Shown piece by piece: positions 26,270 through 34,802 of a DNA stretch of 40,180 nucleotides. Positions within the stretch are counted from its first letter, which is position 1, and each line of letters starts with the position of its first letter. Source of the stretch: Gammaproteobacteria bacterium (GTDB taxonomy: Bacteria; Pseudomonadota; Gammaproteobacteria; Ga0077536). A program made the position numbers and the translations under genes. Below the pieces are notes generated by a model that had not been told where the DNA came from, searched no databases, and saw only the letters and a list, made by a program, of their open reading frames with translations. The stretch is from assembly GCA_019747795.1 (NCBI GenBank), contig JAIEQK010000113.1:1-40180 (forward strand), in the 5' to 3' direction.

Positions 26270-27115
26270 CTACGGGGCCGTCTCCGCGTCCTGCGGCCGA
26301 TAGCCCCGCACATCGGAAAGCTGCTTGATCTCGGGAAAGAATCTGTCCATGAGATCTTTGCACCTGGCCTGCACACAGGTCTGAAGATAGTCCGGGTCAA
26401 GCTCACGCAGCAGGCCGAGTTTTGCCTCCGCCTTGTACTCGTGCGACCGGCCCGGGTCCAGCGTATCCGCCGGCACGCCCATGAACTGCGCCATCCGCGG
26501 AATATCCTGCCGGATATCCTGGGTACGAACGATCAAGAGGCGCTCGCTCGGCACCATGTCGATGACGCGGGTGTTGTGTTCACTCCAGAAACGCAGAAAG
26601 CCATCGAGGGGAAACAGCCCGCGCTCAGCCAGAACCCGGTCGCCTGCCTGATGATCGCCCGTCCAGAGTCGGTCGGCGTACCACTGGTGAAACCGCTGCT
26701 GAAACTCCTGCTGATTGCGGGCGAGCAGATGATTGAAGACGGAATCCAACCAGGAGTAACAGTCGCGAATGGTGAGTACGAACTTGGCTTGCGGAAACTC
26801 ATCGAGCAACAAGTCCAGCAAGGCGTAATTCAGCCAGGACGAGTTGAGCTCCAGCCACTTGCAGCGGTCCAGGCGGCGGAGATGAGCGCGGGTATCGGGT
26901 TCCGATACGGAACCATCCGCGCGTGCCACGATGATGCGCATGAAGCGCTCGAGTTCGGGTTCGTGCCACGTGCGGTAATGCCCGGTGAACACCGCTTCCA
27001 GAGAGTGCGTACCCGACTTCGGCGTTCCTACACCGAAGGCGTGAAAGCGTCTGGGCTTTAAATACGGAAACGTCCAGTAACGGATGAAGTCCTTGATCTG
27101 ATCCATCGTATTCAT
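26270..27115 (-). CDS. PAPS-dependent sulfotransferase family protein
   Basis: A cytoplasmic enzyme of about 281 residues, predicted to move sulfate from PAPS to a hydroxyl or amine. It has the 5'-phosphosulfate loop GTPKSGTHS (about 30-38) and the 3'-phosphate motif FVLTIRDCYSWLDS with the conserved Arg and Ser (about 117 and 121). The C-terminus has RLLIVRTQDI and the basic DLMDRFFPEI region. ATG 27115 is used. A GTG at 27151 is also in frame, and neither has a clear ribosome site. The gene converges with the megasynthase 20 bp away, so the lipid made there, or the EPS, is a plausible acceptor (inference). A standard Stf0- or Sulfotransfer_1/3-type family member is equally possible. Confidence 0.82.
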   Translation of the reverse strand: MNTMDQIKDFIRYWTFPYLKPRRFHAFGVGTPKSGTHSLEAVFTGHYRTWHEPELERFMRIIVARADGSVSEPDTRAHLRRLDRCKWLELNSSWLNYALLDLLLDEFPQAKFVLTIRDCYSWLDSVFNHLLARNQQEFQQRFHQWYADRLWTGDHQAGDRVLAERGLFPLDGFLRFWSEHNTRVIDMVPSERLLIVRTQDIRQDIPRMAQFMGVPADTLDPGRSHEYKAEAKLGLLRELDPDYLQTCVQARCKDLMDRFFPEIKQLSDVRGYRPQDAETAP

Positions 27116-27472
27116 GCGTGGCGGTGGGTCCCAGGTGTGGGCCGTATCCACGGAAAAAGCCGTGGTTTCGGCCGTCTATTGTCCTTTCTCAGTCTACCTG
27201 ATTAACCGGAGGACCGAGAAGCTGGAGACTGTCAACCATCGTGGATGGACGAACTGCATCGGGGACGGCAGGGAGCTCGAGCGCTGTGATGGATCCGGCC
27301 GGTGCAGCGACGGAACAAGCGCCGGGACGGATAGTGCGGCATGGGGCAGACCGGACGTGACGCGCATCACAATGCACCGTCGCGGGATTACCTAAGCGCG
27401 GCGCGGATGACATCGCGAGGGCTGCATCGTCAGCGCGTACTGATGCTCATCGCCCCGTACGCATGACCGCGT
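27116..27472. other. Gene-free gap upstream of the sulfotransferase gene
   Basis: About 357 bp lie between the FAAL-ACP-TE stop and the sulfotransferase start. A perfect 6-bp inverted repeat CCACGG/CCGTGG with an AAAAAG loop sits at 27148-27165, next to the possible GTG start. It could be an operator or a hairpin in the leader. No gene was recognised. Confidence 0.45.
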
Positions 27473-30397
27473 TCACCCGTCTTCCGCACGGTCGAGTGCG
27501 TCCAGCGCCGCCCGCAGTCGTGGGCCGAACACCTCGATATTCTCAGACGTGAACATCGTCAGATGCGTCAGCCGGGTGCCGTCACGACGCGCCGTGAATT
27601 TCTCAACCTGCGGCGGTACATCGCACAGCCGGGCCCATCTCTCTGCGCGATCATCTTCGGACACTTGAAAATAGAGCACGCGGCAAGAGGTTCGAGTGCG
27701 GCGCGCATAGCGTTGTACGAGGCGCATGTTGTTGGCACGGACCCGCGCCTGGTGCAGCAGGTTCAGGCCACTGCCTGGCATGAACATGCGCGATTCGCTC
27801 GAGCTGAATCGTTCGATGACCAGTGGAAGCGCCCAGTCGCAGAAATCCGCGACCGAGCGACGGCGAACCTCCTGCGGGATTGCTACGTCGGGCAGCAAGA
27901 ATCTGATGAGGGGCACCAAGTCACGCACCGTGTGACAATGGCGCGGGCGAAGGGCGACATTCAGTCGAACGGCGATGTCCCGGATATCAAACACCCTGTT
28001 GATGATCGGAATCCGCTTGCCAACCTTCGGATGGCGAGATGCCCAGTTCGCTAAGGCATAGGACAGGCGCTTGCGCGCGGCGGTGGCTCGGCTGGCGACA
28101 AGACCTGAATCGAACATCGCAACCGCCAGGACCTCGTCTCCCGATTCGATCAGCCTGGCGCCCATCTCGAAGGCCACCGCTCCGCCGAACGAGTAGCCAC
28201 CCAGCAGGTAGGGCCCGCTGACATTCAGGGCCTTCAATCCACGAATGTAGTGTTTCGCGGTCGCCTCGACGCTGTCGAAGAGCATTTCCCCGTCACTCAA
28301 GGCCGGCGATCCGATCAGGATGAGGGGACGATCCTGGATGTACTTGAGGAGCCTGAGATAAATCCAGCCATGCCCACTCGCCGGGTGGACGAGTACGAGC
28401 GGTGTTCTGGGCCGGCCTTTTCCGACTACGGTGATATACGAATCCCTGGCGATGCCCTCGAGAATCCGCTCTGACTGTTCGCGAACGCTCGCACACGCCA
28501 GAATCTGCTCCTGCGACACGCGCGAGTCGATCACCTCATTGATGGCGCCCGCCGCCCGGACCGCGGCGATGGAGTCCGCACCGAGGTCGACAAAGAGATC
28601 TTGATCTTCATGAACCTCGATTCCGAGGACCTCACTCCAAATGGCCAGCAGGCAGTCTCGGACGCTTTCGTAGTCGGCCGAGCCGGGCTTTACAGTGCGA
28701 TGGTCATCCGTCGGCGTATCGCGTCGGTGAAGAGAGCGTAGGCGCCCTTCGAGATACAGGCGGCGGTTCTCCGGGCGAGAAAGCTTGCCGGAAGTACTTT
28801 TGCGTAAGGTGCCTGGTCCGCAGATCGAAATGTCCGATGCCGATATTCCCATCCGCGCGTCGATAACCCGGCTTATCTCGTTGCGCAACTGTAGCGGGTC
28901 GATTCTGTCGTCCACCCGCTCCGCACAAATCACGATGCTCTCGGTACCAAGCGCATCGTTGTCCACGCCAAAGGCCACAACACGCCCGGGTTTGCAGCCC
29001 GCCACGCCCTGTACCACTTCTTCGACATCCGCAGGAAAGACGTTGGCGCCATTGATGATCATCAGGTCCTTGCTGCGGCCGCAAACGAACAACTCGCCCG
29101 CTACCAGGTACCCGAGATCTTCCGTGCGCAGCCAACCATCATCGGTCAGCGGAGAAGGCCATGTCGAACCAGGAACACTCAGGTACTCGCGTATCTGAAA
29201 GTCGCTCTTCACCTCGATCTCACCCACGACCCGGTCCACGCTCGTGCCGCGGATGCGAACGCTGACGCCTTCCAGGGGATACCCGCAAGACGCGACCACC
29301 ACGACGTCATCGCCCGAGCGCCCGGCAGTCACCTCGGCCCGGTTGTGCTGCCCGAACATACCGCGGTCCAGACGCTCGAATCGCACTTCCTCGCCAAGCC
29401 GGGTCTGGGACACGCCGCAGGTGTTCTCCGCCATGCCATAGGCCACCTGGAGTTGCGCGCGGCGCACGCCGTGGTCGGCGAACCTCTGCACGAACTCGTC
29501 GAAGGTGCGAAGGCGAGCCGGCTCTGCGCCAAAAAGAAAAGCCCGTACATGGGATAGGTCGACGCCGGTGATTTCTTCGTCTCGAATGCGCATCGCGCAG
29601 TAGGAGTAGGCGAAATTCGGCTGATAACAATAATCAACCGAGTAGTCTTGAATGACTCGAAACAGGAAGGCGGGGTTCTGCAGCCATTCAAACGGGTCGA
29701 GCAGAACCGGCACGGCACCAACCGAGAGGGCTGACAGAAAACAGCGAACCAAACCGCCGTCGTGATACAGGGGGGCCCACGAAACAATCTTGTCGTTCGG
29801 CTCCAGGGCAATGGACTTAGCGAAACTTTGACTGTGCTGTCTCAGCATCTCGTGGGAAATCGCGACGCCCTTTCGTGCTCCCATGGTCCCAGAGGAGAAC
29901 TGCAGGAACATCGGCCCGTCTGCCGACGTTGCCAGGTCCGCCGGAGTGAACCCGCCAGTCAGCCGGCTGTCGGGGAGCGCTACGCATACGCACTCGCTTC
30001 CAATGGAGTGCAGGGCCTCCTTGGCTCGGTCGAAGAAGTCGGTGGCGCATAGAAGCCATCGTGCGCCACTCGACTGGATGACCGAGCAGAACATGCTGAA
30101 GAATGCGCTCTGGTTCTGCTTGGGTGACGGGTAGGAGAGCACGGTTGGTACGGCACCGGCACCCAGGGCGCCGAGGAGTCCCAACGACTGTTCGGCGGGC
30201 TTTCGCGCGAGAATCGCCACCACGTCGCCGGCATGAATCCCCGTCTCGCGCAGGAAGGCCGCGAGTCCGGCCACGCTGTCCCGCAGCGCGCTCCACGAGA
30301 ACTCGATGGTCGGTGAATGAGGCGAGGCACAGATCAAGGCGACGTGGTCGGGATGGCTCACCGCCCGGGCCTGCATTACCGCCATCAGACTGGACAT
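27473..30397 (-). CDS. FAAL-ACP-thioesterase tridomain protein
   Basis: A 974-residue lipid-loading and release protein. Residues about 10-560 are a fatty acyl-AMP ligase: A3-like loop FLQFSSGTMGARKG (164-177), WAPLYHDGGLVRCFLSAL, YQPNFAYSYC, GWLRTEDLGYL, and the A10 STSGKL lysine at 538. An ACP follows with Ser609 in DLGADSI. Residues about 665-974 form a type I thioesterase with the HPASG loop, Ser736 in GGYSFGG, Asp763 in MFDSG and a candidate His945 in THLTMF. It should activate a fatty acid with ATP, hold it on the ACP, and hydrolyse or transfer the acyl group. It has no KS or condensation domain, so it cannot extend the chain itself. ATG 30397 lacks a strong ribosome site. It lies in the same direction as the sulfotransferase and export genes but with gaps, so co-transcription is uncertain. 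Confidence 0.9.
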   Translation of the reverse strand: MSSLMAVMQARAVSHPDHVALICASPHSPTIEFSWSALRDSVAGLAAFLRETGIHAGDVVAILARKPAEQSLGLLGALGAGAVPTVLSYPSPKQNQSAFFSMFCSVIQSSGARWLLCATDFFDRAKEALHSIGSECVCVALPDSRLTGGFTPADLATSADGPMFLQFSSGTMGARKGVAISHEMLRQHSQSFAKSIALEPNDKIVSWAPLYHDGGLVRCFLSALSVGAVPVLLDPFEWLQNPAFLFRVIQDYSVDYCYQPNFAYSYCAMRIRDEEITGVDLSHVRAFLFGAEPARLRTFDEFVQRFADHGVRRAQLQVAYGMAENTCGVSQTRLGEEVRFERLDRGMFGQHNRAEVTAGRSGDDVVVVASCGYPLEGVSVRIRGTSVDRVVGEIEVKSDFQIREYLSVPGSTWPSPLTDDGWLRTEDLGYLVAGELFVCGRSKDLMIINGANVFPADVEEVVQGVAGCKPGRVVAFGVDNDALGTESIVICAERVDDRIDPLQLRNEISRVIDARMGISASDISICGPGTLRKSTSGKLSRPENRRLYLEGRLRSLHRRDTPTDDHRTVKPGSADYESVRDCLLAIWSEVLGIEVHEDQDLFVDLGADSIAAVRAAGAINEVIDSRVSQEQILACASVREQSERILEGIARDSYITVVGKGRPRTPLVLVHPASGHGWIYLRLLKYIQDRPLILIGSPALSDGEMLFDSVEATAKHYIRGLKALNVSGPYLLGGYSFGGAVAFEMGARLIESGDEVLAVAMFDSGLVASRATAARKRLSYALANWASRHPKVGKRIPIINRVFDIRDIAVRLNVALRPRHCHTVRDLVPLIRFLLPDVAIPQEVRRRSVADFCDWALPLVIERFSSSESRMFMPGSGLNLLHQARVRANNMRLVQRYARRTRTSCRVLYFQVSEDDRAERWARLCDVPPQVEKFTARRDGTRLTHLTMFTSENIEVFGPRLRAALDALDRAEDG

Positions 30398-30721
30398 ATA
30401 ACTGGGTGCTTAAGGCCAACGGTTGAAGAAGGCGAAAACCCTCGGGCAGCGCGCGCAGAGGTGGGCGAGCGCGTCCGATGGAAAGGCGCAGGCACTTCGC
30501 GCAGCGCAGCCCATATCCTATCAGTGAGTCCGGCGGTAGTTGGCGTTACGCCGCCGGCGAGCGGCGCTGCAAAGCCAAGCTATGCGTCGCCGTCCTTCGC
30601 GGGGCGAATCACCTGCCTGCCGCAGATGGACGCGGTAGATCTCGAGCAGGCTTGGCGTGGTCCTGTTGATGACAAGGCACGAAAATTCACAATTGCCTGG
30701 TCCCGGATGGAAGGCAGGACC
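30398..30721. other. Gene-free gap between FAAL-ACP-TE and export genes
   Basis: About 325 bp with no recognisable gene. On the plus strand a GGCACG-N4-TT string near 30676 resembles a -24 element but lacks the -12 GC and points away from the flanking genes. A leader or promoter for the FAAL gene is expected here. Confidence 0.45.
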
Positions 30722-32104
30722 TCAGTCAGGCTTCCCGCCGGGCAGGCGTTGCGGAAGCTGAAGTGCTTCAGTGGCGACCGCTGCCCTGCCCGGGAACGGC
30801 ACCACGAGCGTGTCCCCCGGACGAATGGGGGTGTCGGGGAGCGCGGAGATCTCGACCGGCGACCCTTCATCCAAACGTCTGATGACGTATCGCTCTTGTT
30901 CATCGCCCGGTTTGGCGCCACCGGCGGCGCCTGACATCAATTCGAGCCGCTCGGCGCTCTTGGTCAAACGAATCAGGTTGCGCGTAAGCCGAGAACGCAC
31001 TTCGACCAGATCGGACGCAATACTTTCGGTTCTTTGTGTGCGTATGTTGGTGATGCCTTGCTCCGCCAGATTGCGGCCCAGCTTGGCGTCGAGAATCATT
31101 ACCGAATTCTGCCGCAGGTCGCGTTCGGCTTCGATCGCGTTGATCTCGAACTGAACAAGGTCAAGGCGCGCGATTGCGCCCTTATCGACTATCGTTCGGA
31201 AAGCGGCGACCCGTTTATCTATCATGTCCCGCTTACGCTCGAGGGACTCGCGTTCAGCCGAAAGCTCCGTGATTTCACTGCTGTACTCATTCAGGCGCGC
31301 AGACAGTAAGCGCACCTGTCCCTCCACCATCCGCGCACGAGCACGGAACAGCGCCATCTCGCCGGAAACGGCTTCGTTCACACGCGAATCGTTGACGCGC
31401 GCTTTGACGTCCTCAGGCAGCTGTATTTCGGGTAACGAGTTCTGTTCCGCAACGAGTCTCGCTTCGCGGACGACGTCTGTAAGGTAGGAATCGATCAAAC
31501 CAGCGAGGACTTCCTCCTCTCGCGAGCGCTCGACCGATGAGTATTTCGTGGCGGTCCTGGCCGACATTCGACCGCCTGCCACGGCGATGGCAGACAGGAC
31601 TGTCAGGCCGCTTTGGTAGGGATAGCCGCCGGCACTCTCCACGTCGCCGACCACGTAGAACGGACGGAATTGCAGTATTTCTATGTTCACGCTGATGGTC
31701 GGTGCCACCGGCCCATCGCTGGTCAAGATTCCTGCATATGCCGCGGCAATCTGCTCCTCGGCGTGTGGTACATCGAGTCCCGAAGCGTGAAACTGACCGA
31801 CCAGCGGCATCGATATTGCCCCCGAGGGCGATATCGTATAGACCGTCGAGAGATCCTCTCGACCATAAACCGCAACCCGAATCCTGTCTCCTGGGCCGAG
31901 GACATACTCTTCTTCAGCCGCAGAAGCGCATGAAACAACGGCGAACAACAGCAGCGAGAGCGTAAGCTTCAGAACGTGATCTCGACGAGACAGACGTGGC
32001 CTTACGTGCTGCTCGGACCGCGCCTGGCCGGGCAGTCCTCCGGCGTGCGCATCGATTGATCGGCGCCTGCACGCACTCCGCGATTCGAATGGCCTTTCAC
32101 GCAT
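30722..32104 (-). CDS. ExoF/Wza-like polysaccharide export protein with long coiled coil
   Basis: An envelope protein expected to help carry the EPS across the periplasm and outer membrane. After the export signal comes the Poly_export motif YVLGPGDRIRVAVYG, ISMPLVGQF, and an SLBB-type block YVVGDVESAGGYPYQSGLTVLSAIAVAGG (given here only as landmarks). A long charged coiled-coil region follows (about residues 190-390), then a second SLBB-like end PDTPIRPGDTLVVPF. This Poly_export plus coiled-coil layout resembles rhizobial ExoF more than short Wza. ATG 32104 has AAGGAAGAG upstream but leaves about 43 residues before the signal core KLTLSLLLFAVVSC. That core ends in a lipobox-like VVSC, so the protein may be a lipoprotein. 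No Wzc/GumC-type co-polymerase gene is in the window. Confidence 0.86.
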   Translation of the reverse strand: MRERPFESRSACRRRSIDAHAGGLPGQARSEQHVRPRLSRRDHVLKLTLSLLLFAVVSCASAAEEEYVLGPGDRIRVAVYGREDLSTVYTISPSGAISMPLVGQFHASGLDVPHAEEQIAAAYAGILTSDGPVAPTISVNIEILQFRPFYVVGDVESAGGYPYQSGLTVLSAIAVAGGRMSARTATKYSSVERSREEEVLAGLIDSYLTDVVREARLVAEQNSLPEIQLPEDVKARVNDSRVNEAVSGEMALFRARARMVEGQVRLLSARLNEYSSEITELSAERESLERKRDMIDKRVAAFRTIVDKGAIARLDLVQFEINAIEAERDLRQNSVMILDAKLGRNLAEQGITNIRTQRTESIASDLVEVRSRLTRNLIRLTKSAERLELMSGAAGGAKPGDEQERYVIRRLDEGSPVEISALPDTPIRPGDTLVVPFPGRAAVATEALQLPQRLPGGKPD

Positions 32105-33002
32105 GTTTTGAACGCTCTTCCTTCAAGGTTCTCCACCCGAGCACCGGTTGCCCTCAGGCGCGGCGCACATAGATGCTGAGTGAGGACGTACGGCCGAAAG
32201 CTACCACCGCTGCCATCGCTCGCGTGGCATGGCCGCCGGACAGCGCAGCCGAGGCTGCAAAGTTCTCATTAACCGGTGTCTTTCCTCGAGGCGAGGGCCC
32301 ATTCTAACCGGCCGCCCGCGGGAAGGGCCATTGCCGATAGCGGCCCGAAAAGTCAAATTTCGTTCGAAGCGTAGGCCGACGCGACCGCGGGTGCCTGCAT
32401 CCAATGGTCAAGGGCGGACAGGTGTGCTGGGCCGACGGCGTCGACATCGAGCGCCAGGGCGTGGCGTGGACGACGAGCAAGCGATTCGCGCGCCGGTGGC
32501 GCGCGCCCGGAGTGGCGTCTCGCCCGGCCGCCTCCATCGATTTCACACCCGGGGTCAGAATGAGACCGTCGGCCGGCACAGCACCAGTATTGGGGCCGAC
32601 TGGCAAAGACTCGGCAGTCAGTTCGACCGGCGCTTACCGACCTATTTTTCGCGCCTGTCCAGGGCCGTTGGTCACCGCGGCGACTCGTCTACTCTTCGCC
32701 GAGAACGGGCGCCGGAGCGGCGGTCGAGCGGGACCATGCAGGTCAGGATGAGTGAAGCAAAGACAAGACTGTGAAGGCTTTGCGAGTGCGCGCAAACGGT
32801 CTGGCAAGGTTCGATGAGCCCACGGGTCTCGTTCAGAAAGTGCGACCTGCTTAAGAGTTATCGTTGCCGCTCGGGCTAGCATCCAAAGGGCGCGCACCAG
32901 GCCGAATCCCACAACAAGGCCGGACACGCAGACTATCGCGCCGCCCGCCATGGCGGTGCCGGACCAGGGAACGTCAACGCTAGACCAGTGGAGGGAATTC
33001 CA
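32105..33002. other. Gene-free stretch between export gene and VPLPA-type protein gene
   Basis: About 900 bp. Several overlapping frames exist, but their translations are Arg/Pro-rich and low in hydrophobic residues, as expected from G+C-rich non-coding DNA. It should hold the export gene promoter (minus) and the promoter of the next gene (plus). No sigma-54 site like the one at 1806 was found. The strong ribosome site GGAGGGAA lies at its right end. Confidence 0.5.
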
Positions 33003-33638
33003 ATGCTGTCACCATCCAGGCGCGCGCAGTGTGCCGCTGTCCTACTGTGCTCGGCTACCGGCGTCGCGCAGGCCAGTGGGGTCGCCAATCTCGTCATCAA
33101 CGGCTCCATGAATTTTGTCCCCGGCAGGGCAGGGCCGGTGGGATGGGAACTGCTGCGGCCCACGGGAGAGTCGTTCAACACCTTCACCCCTTCCAATCTC
33201 AGTGGTGACGGCGGCACCTACTTCGGCATACAGGATCTCGACTCCTCTGCCTCACGCATCAATGCTATCGGCCTCAAGCAAACCATTTCAGGTCTCACTG
33301 TCGGCGGCCGGTACACGCTGCGGTTCGAGTCCAATGAAGACCACACCAACCCCAATTTCCTGGCGCAGTGGCGCGTGACCTTCGGCGACGAGACACGCTT
33401 GAGCACACTGACCAACACCACCTGGGTGACCGACATCATGCATTTCACCGCCAGCAGTGCGGTGCAGACCCTGCAGTTCGTCGCCACGTTCCTGCCTGGC
33501 GCGTTTCCGCAGATCCTCAACATCGACGGCGTACAACTGACGGCCGACGCCGCACCGGTGCCGCTACCCACCTCAGCCTGGTTGCTTGCGCCGGCGTTGG
33601 TTGGCCTGGCGCGCGTGGCGAGGAAGCGCCGCGGCTGA
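33003..33638 (+). CDS. VPLPA/PEP-CTERM-type secreted protein
   Basis: A 211-residue exported protein. It has a signal peptide (SRRAQCAAVLLCSATGVAQA, about 1-24), then a beta-rich body opening NLVINGSMNFVPG, typical of DUF642-like or choice-of-anchor carbohydrate-binding folds. The C-terminal sorting signal starts VPLPTSAWLLAPALVGL (from about 186) and ends in basic RKRRG. The VPLP-T variant belongs to the VPLPA-CTERM subgroup, handled by a different exosortase class from classical PEP-CTERM. ATG 33003 was chosen because GGAGGGAA lies seven bases upstream; the in-frame GTG at 32988 overlaps that ribosome site. It is followed after 8 bp by the hydroxylase gene, so the two are probably co-transcribed. 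Confidence 0.85.
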   Translation: MLSPSRRAQCAAVLLCSATGVAQASGVANLVINGSMNFVPGRAGPVGWELLRPTGESFNTFTPSNLSGDGGTYFGIQDLDSSASRINAIGLKQTISGLTVGGRYTLRFESNEDHTNPNFLAQWRVTFGDETRLSTLTNTTWVTDIMHFTASSAVQTLQFVATFLPGAFPQILNIDGVQLTADAAPVPLPTSAWLLAPALVGLARVARKRRG

Positions 33639-33646
33639 GGCGTGTC

Positions 33647-34519
33647 ATGAGCGTGGTCGTGCAATGGCAGGAATTGCTGGCCACGCTGCCCCAGCGCGTG
33701 CTCGGCCTGAGCGTGTGGCTGCTGGCGATGGCGGCCGTGCTGGTGCCGCTGGAACGGCGCTGGGGCTTGCGTCGCCAGGCCGTGATACGCGAGCAGTTCG
33801 GCGACGACCTCGTGTATTTTTTCCTCGGGGGCATCGTACCGGTATTCATCGTGGTGCTGGTCGCCGACCTGTCACAGTGGGCTCATACCCATGGTCCGGC
33901 CATCCTCCGAACGTGGCTCGCGGCGCTGCCGTTCGGTTGGCGCGTGATACTGACCATCGTCGCCGCTGAGCTGGTCTTCTACTGGGCACACCGCTGGTCC
34001 CATGAATGGCCATGGCTGTGGCGCTTCCATGCCATTCACCACAGCCCGAAACAGATCGACTGGCTGGTCAACACTCGCGCCCACCCGCTTGATCTCGCTT
34101 TCTCGCGCAGCCTGAGCACGCTCGTGCTGTCGCTGTTGGGTATGGGCGTGATGGGAGCCAGCGATGAAACGGGAATGGCCACGCTGCTTGCCGTGGTGGT
34201 GGTGTTCAACACCAGCTGGGGCTTCTTCATCCACAGTAACCTGCGCTGGCGGTTCGGCATTCTCGAGCACCTCATCACCACGCCCGCGTTCCACCATTGG
34301 CATCACGCCACCGGCGCGACGATGTTCGTCAACAAGAACTATGCGGGGCTGTTGCCGTGGATGGACCGCCTGTTCGGTACCTATTTCCTGCCGCCAGGTC
34401 GCTATCCGAAACGTTATGGCATCGATACGGCGGTGCCGGACAACTTGGTCGATCAACTCCTCGATCCCCTGAGGCCATCGCGACGCCCGCAGGACGGAGA
34501 CGAGAACGCGGCGCACTAG
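33647..34519 (+). CDS. Fatty acid hydroxylase / sterol desaturase family membrane protein
   Basis: A di-iron membrane oxygenase of 290 residues. Four to five hydrophobic helices are visible. The family's histidine boxes are intact: HRWSH (115-119), HAIHH (128-132), a helix-adjacent His196, and HHWHH (216-220). Such enzymes hydroxylate or desaturate sterols, fatty acids, ceramides or carotenoids in the inner membrane, using O2. The exact substrate is unknown; modification of the lipid tail made by the nearby FAAL proteins is possible but not shown. ATG 33647 has GAGG in the right place and is only 8 bp after the preceding stop. A longer frame runs upstream to 33368 but overlaps the real secreted-protein gene. 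Confidence 0.88.
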   Translation: MSVVVQWQELLATLPQRVLGLSVWLLAMAAVLVPLERRWGLRRQAVIREQFGDDLVYFFLGGIVPVFIVVLVADLSQWAHTHGPAILRTWLAALPFGWRVILTIVAAELVFYWAHRWSHEWPWLWRFHAIHHSPKQIDWLVNTRAHPLDLAFSRSLSTLVLSLLGMGVMGASDETGMATLLAVVVVFNTSWGFFIHSNLRWRFGILEHLITTPAFHHWHHATGATMFVNKNYAGLLPWMDRLFGTYFLPPGRYPKRYGIDTAVPDNLVDQLLDPLRPSRRPQDGDENAAH

Positions 34520-34569
34520 CGTGCGGGGCTGACGGCGCGGCGTTCTTCGGGGGTCATGGGTGATGAAGG

Positions 34570-34682
34570 CCCGCTGTGCGGGCCCGCGCCCGGAAGGATG
34601 GATGACCATGCGCTTGCTGCGCATGGTCACCCTGCGGGGCGCCTGCGCTTCGCTCCGGCGTCCTGATTCGCTTCGCAAATCA
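34570..34682. repeat. Cluster of four consecutive hairpins
   Basis: Four inverted repeats follow one another. The first is a GGCCCGC/GCGGGCC stem (7 bp, near 34568-34584). The second is an 11-bp perfect stem (34603-34613 with 34619-34629). The third is a GGCGCC/GGCGTC stem around 34638-34662. The fourth is a CTGATT/AATCAG stem (34662-34682). They sit between the hydroxylase stop and the tRNA terminator and could end the plus-strand transcript or be REP-like elements. Confidence 0.55.
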
Positions 34683-34717
34683 GTCGAACGAGAGGTTCTC
34701 TCCTGGCCAGACGACCC

Positions 34718-34758
34718 ATAAATGAAAAGACCCGCGCAAGGCGGGTCTTTTCATTTAT
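34718..34758 (-). terminator. Strong bidirectional terminator hairpin beside the tRNA 3' end
   Basis: A perfect 18-bp stem (34718-34735 with 34741-34758) with a 5-base loop. A G+C-rich core GACCCGC/GCGGGTC is flanked by AAAATGAAA and TTTCATTT, giving a T-tract on either strand. Its right edge touches the encoded CCA of the tRNA remnant, so it is most likely the original terminator of that minus-strand tRNA gene. It also stops plus-strand readthrough. Confidence 0.85.
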
Positions 34759-34802
34759 GGCGCGCCCGGAAGGATTCGAACCTCCGACCCCCTAGTTCGT
34801 AG
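34758..34802 (-). tRNA. tRNA-Arg(ACG) 3' half only (attachment-site remnant)
   Basis: On the minus strand the sequence runs from an anticodon loop CTACGAA through the variable loop, a T-arm GGAGG-TTCGAAT-CCTTC, the acceptor 3' strand CGGGCGC and an encoded CCA. It matches the 3' half of bacterial tRNA-Arg with anticodon ACG. The 5' half is missing: the sequence upstream of the loop has no D-arm or matching acceptor strand and is instead the 191-bp repeat. The remnant is therefore not a working tRNA. It looks like the end of an island that integrated at the anticodon loop and carried off or rebuilt the intact gene at its other end. Confidence 0.8.

Noticed and set aside
33368-33646. An upstream extension of the hydroxylase frame
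   Set aside because: It overlaps the secreted-protein gene in another frame and is Arg/His-rich; ATG 33647 has its own GAGG ribosome site and begins the hydrophobic N-terminus.
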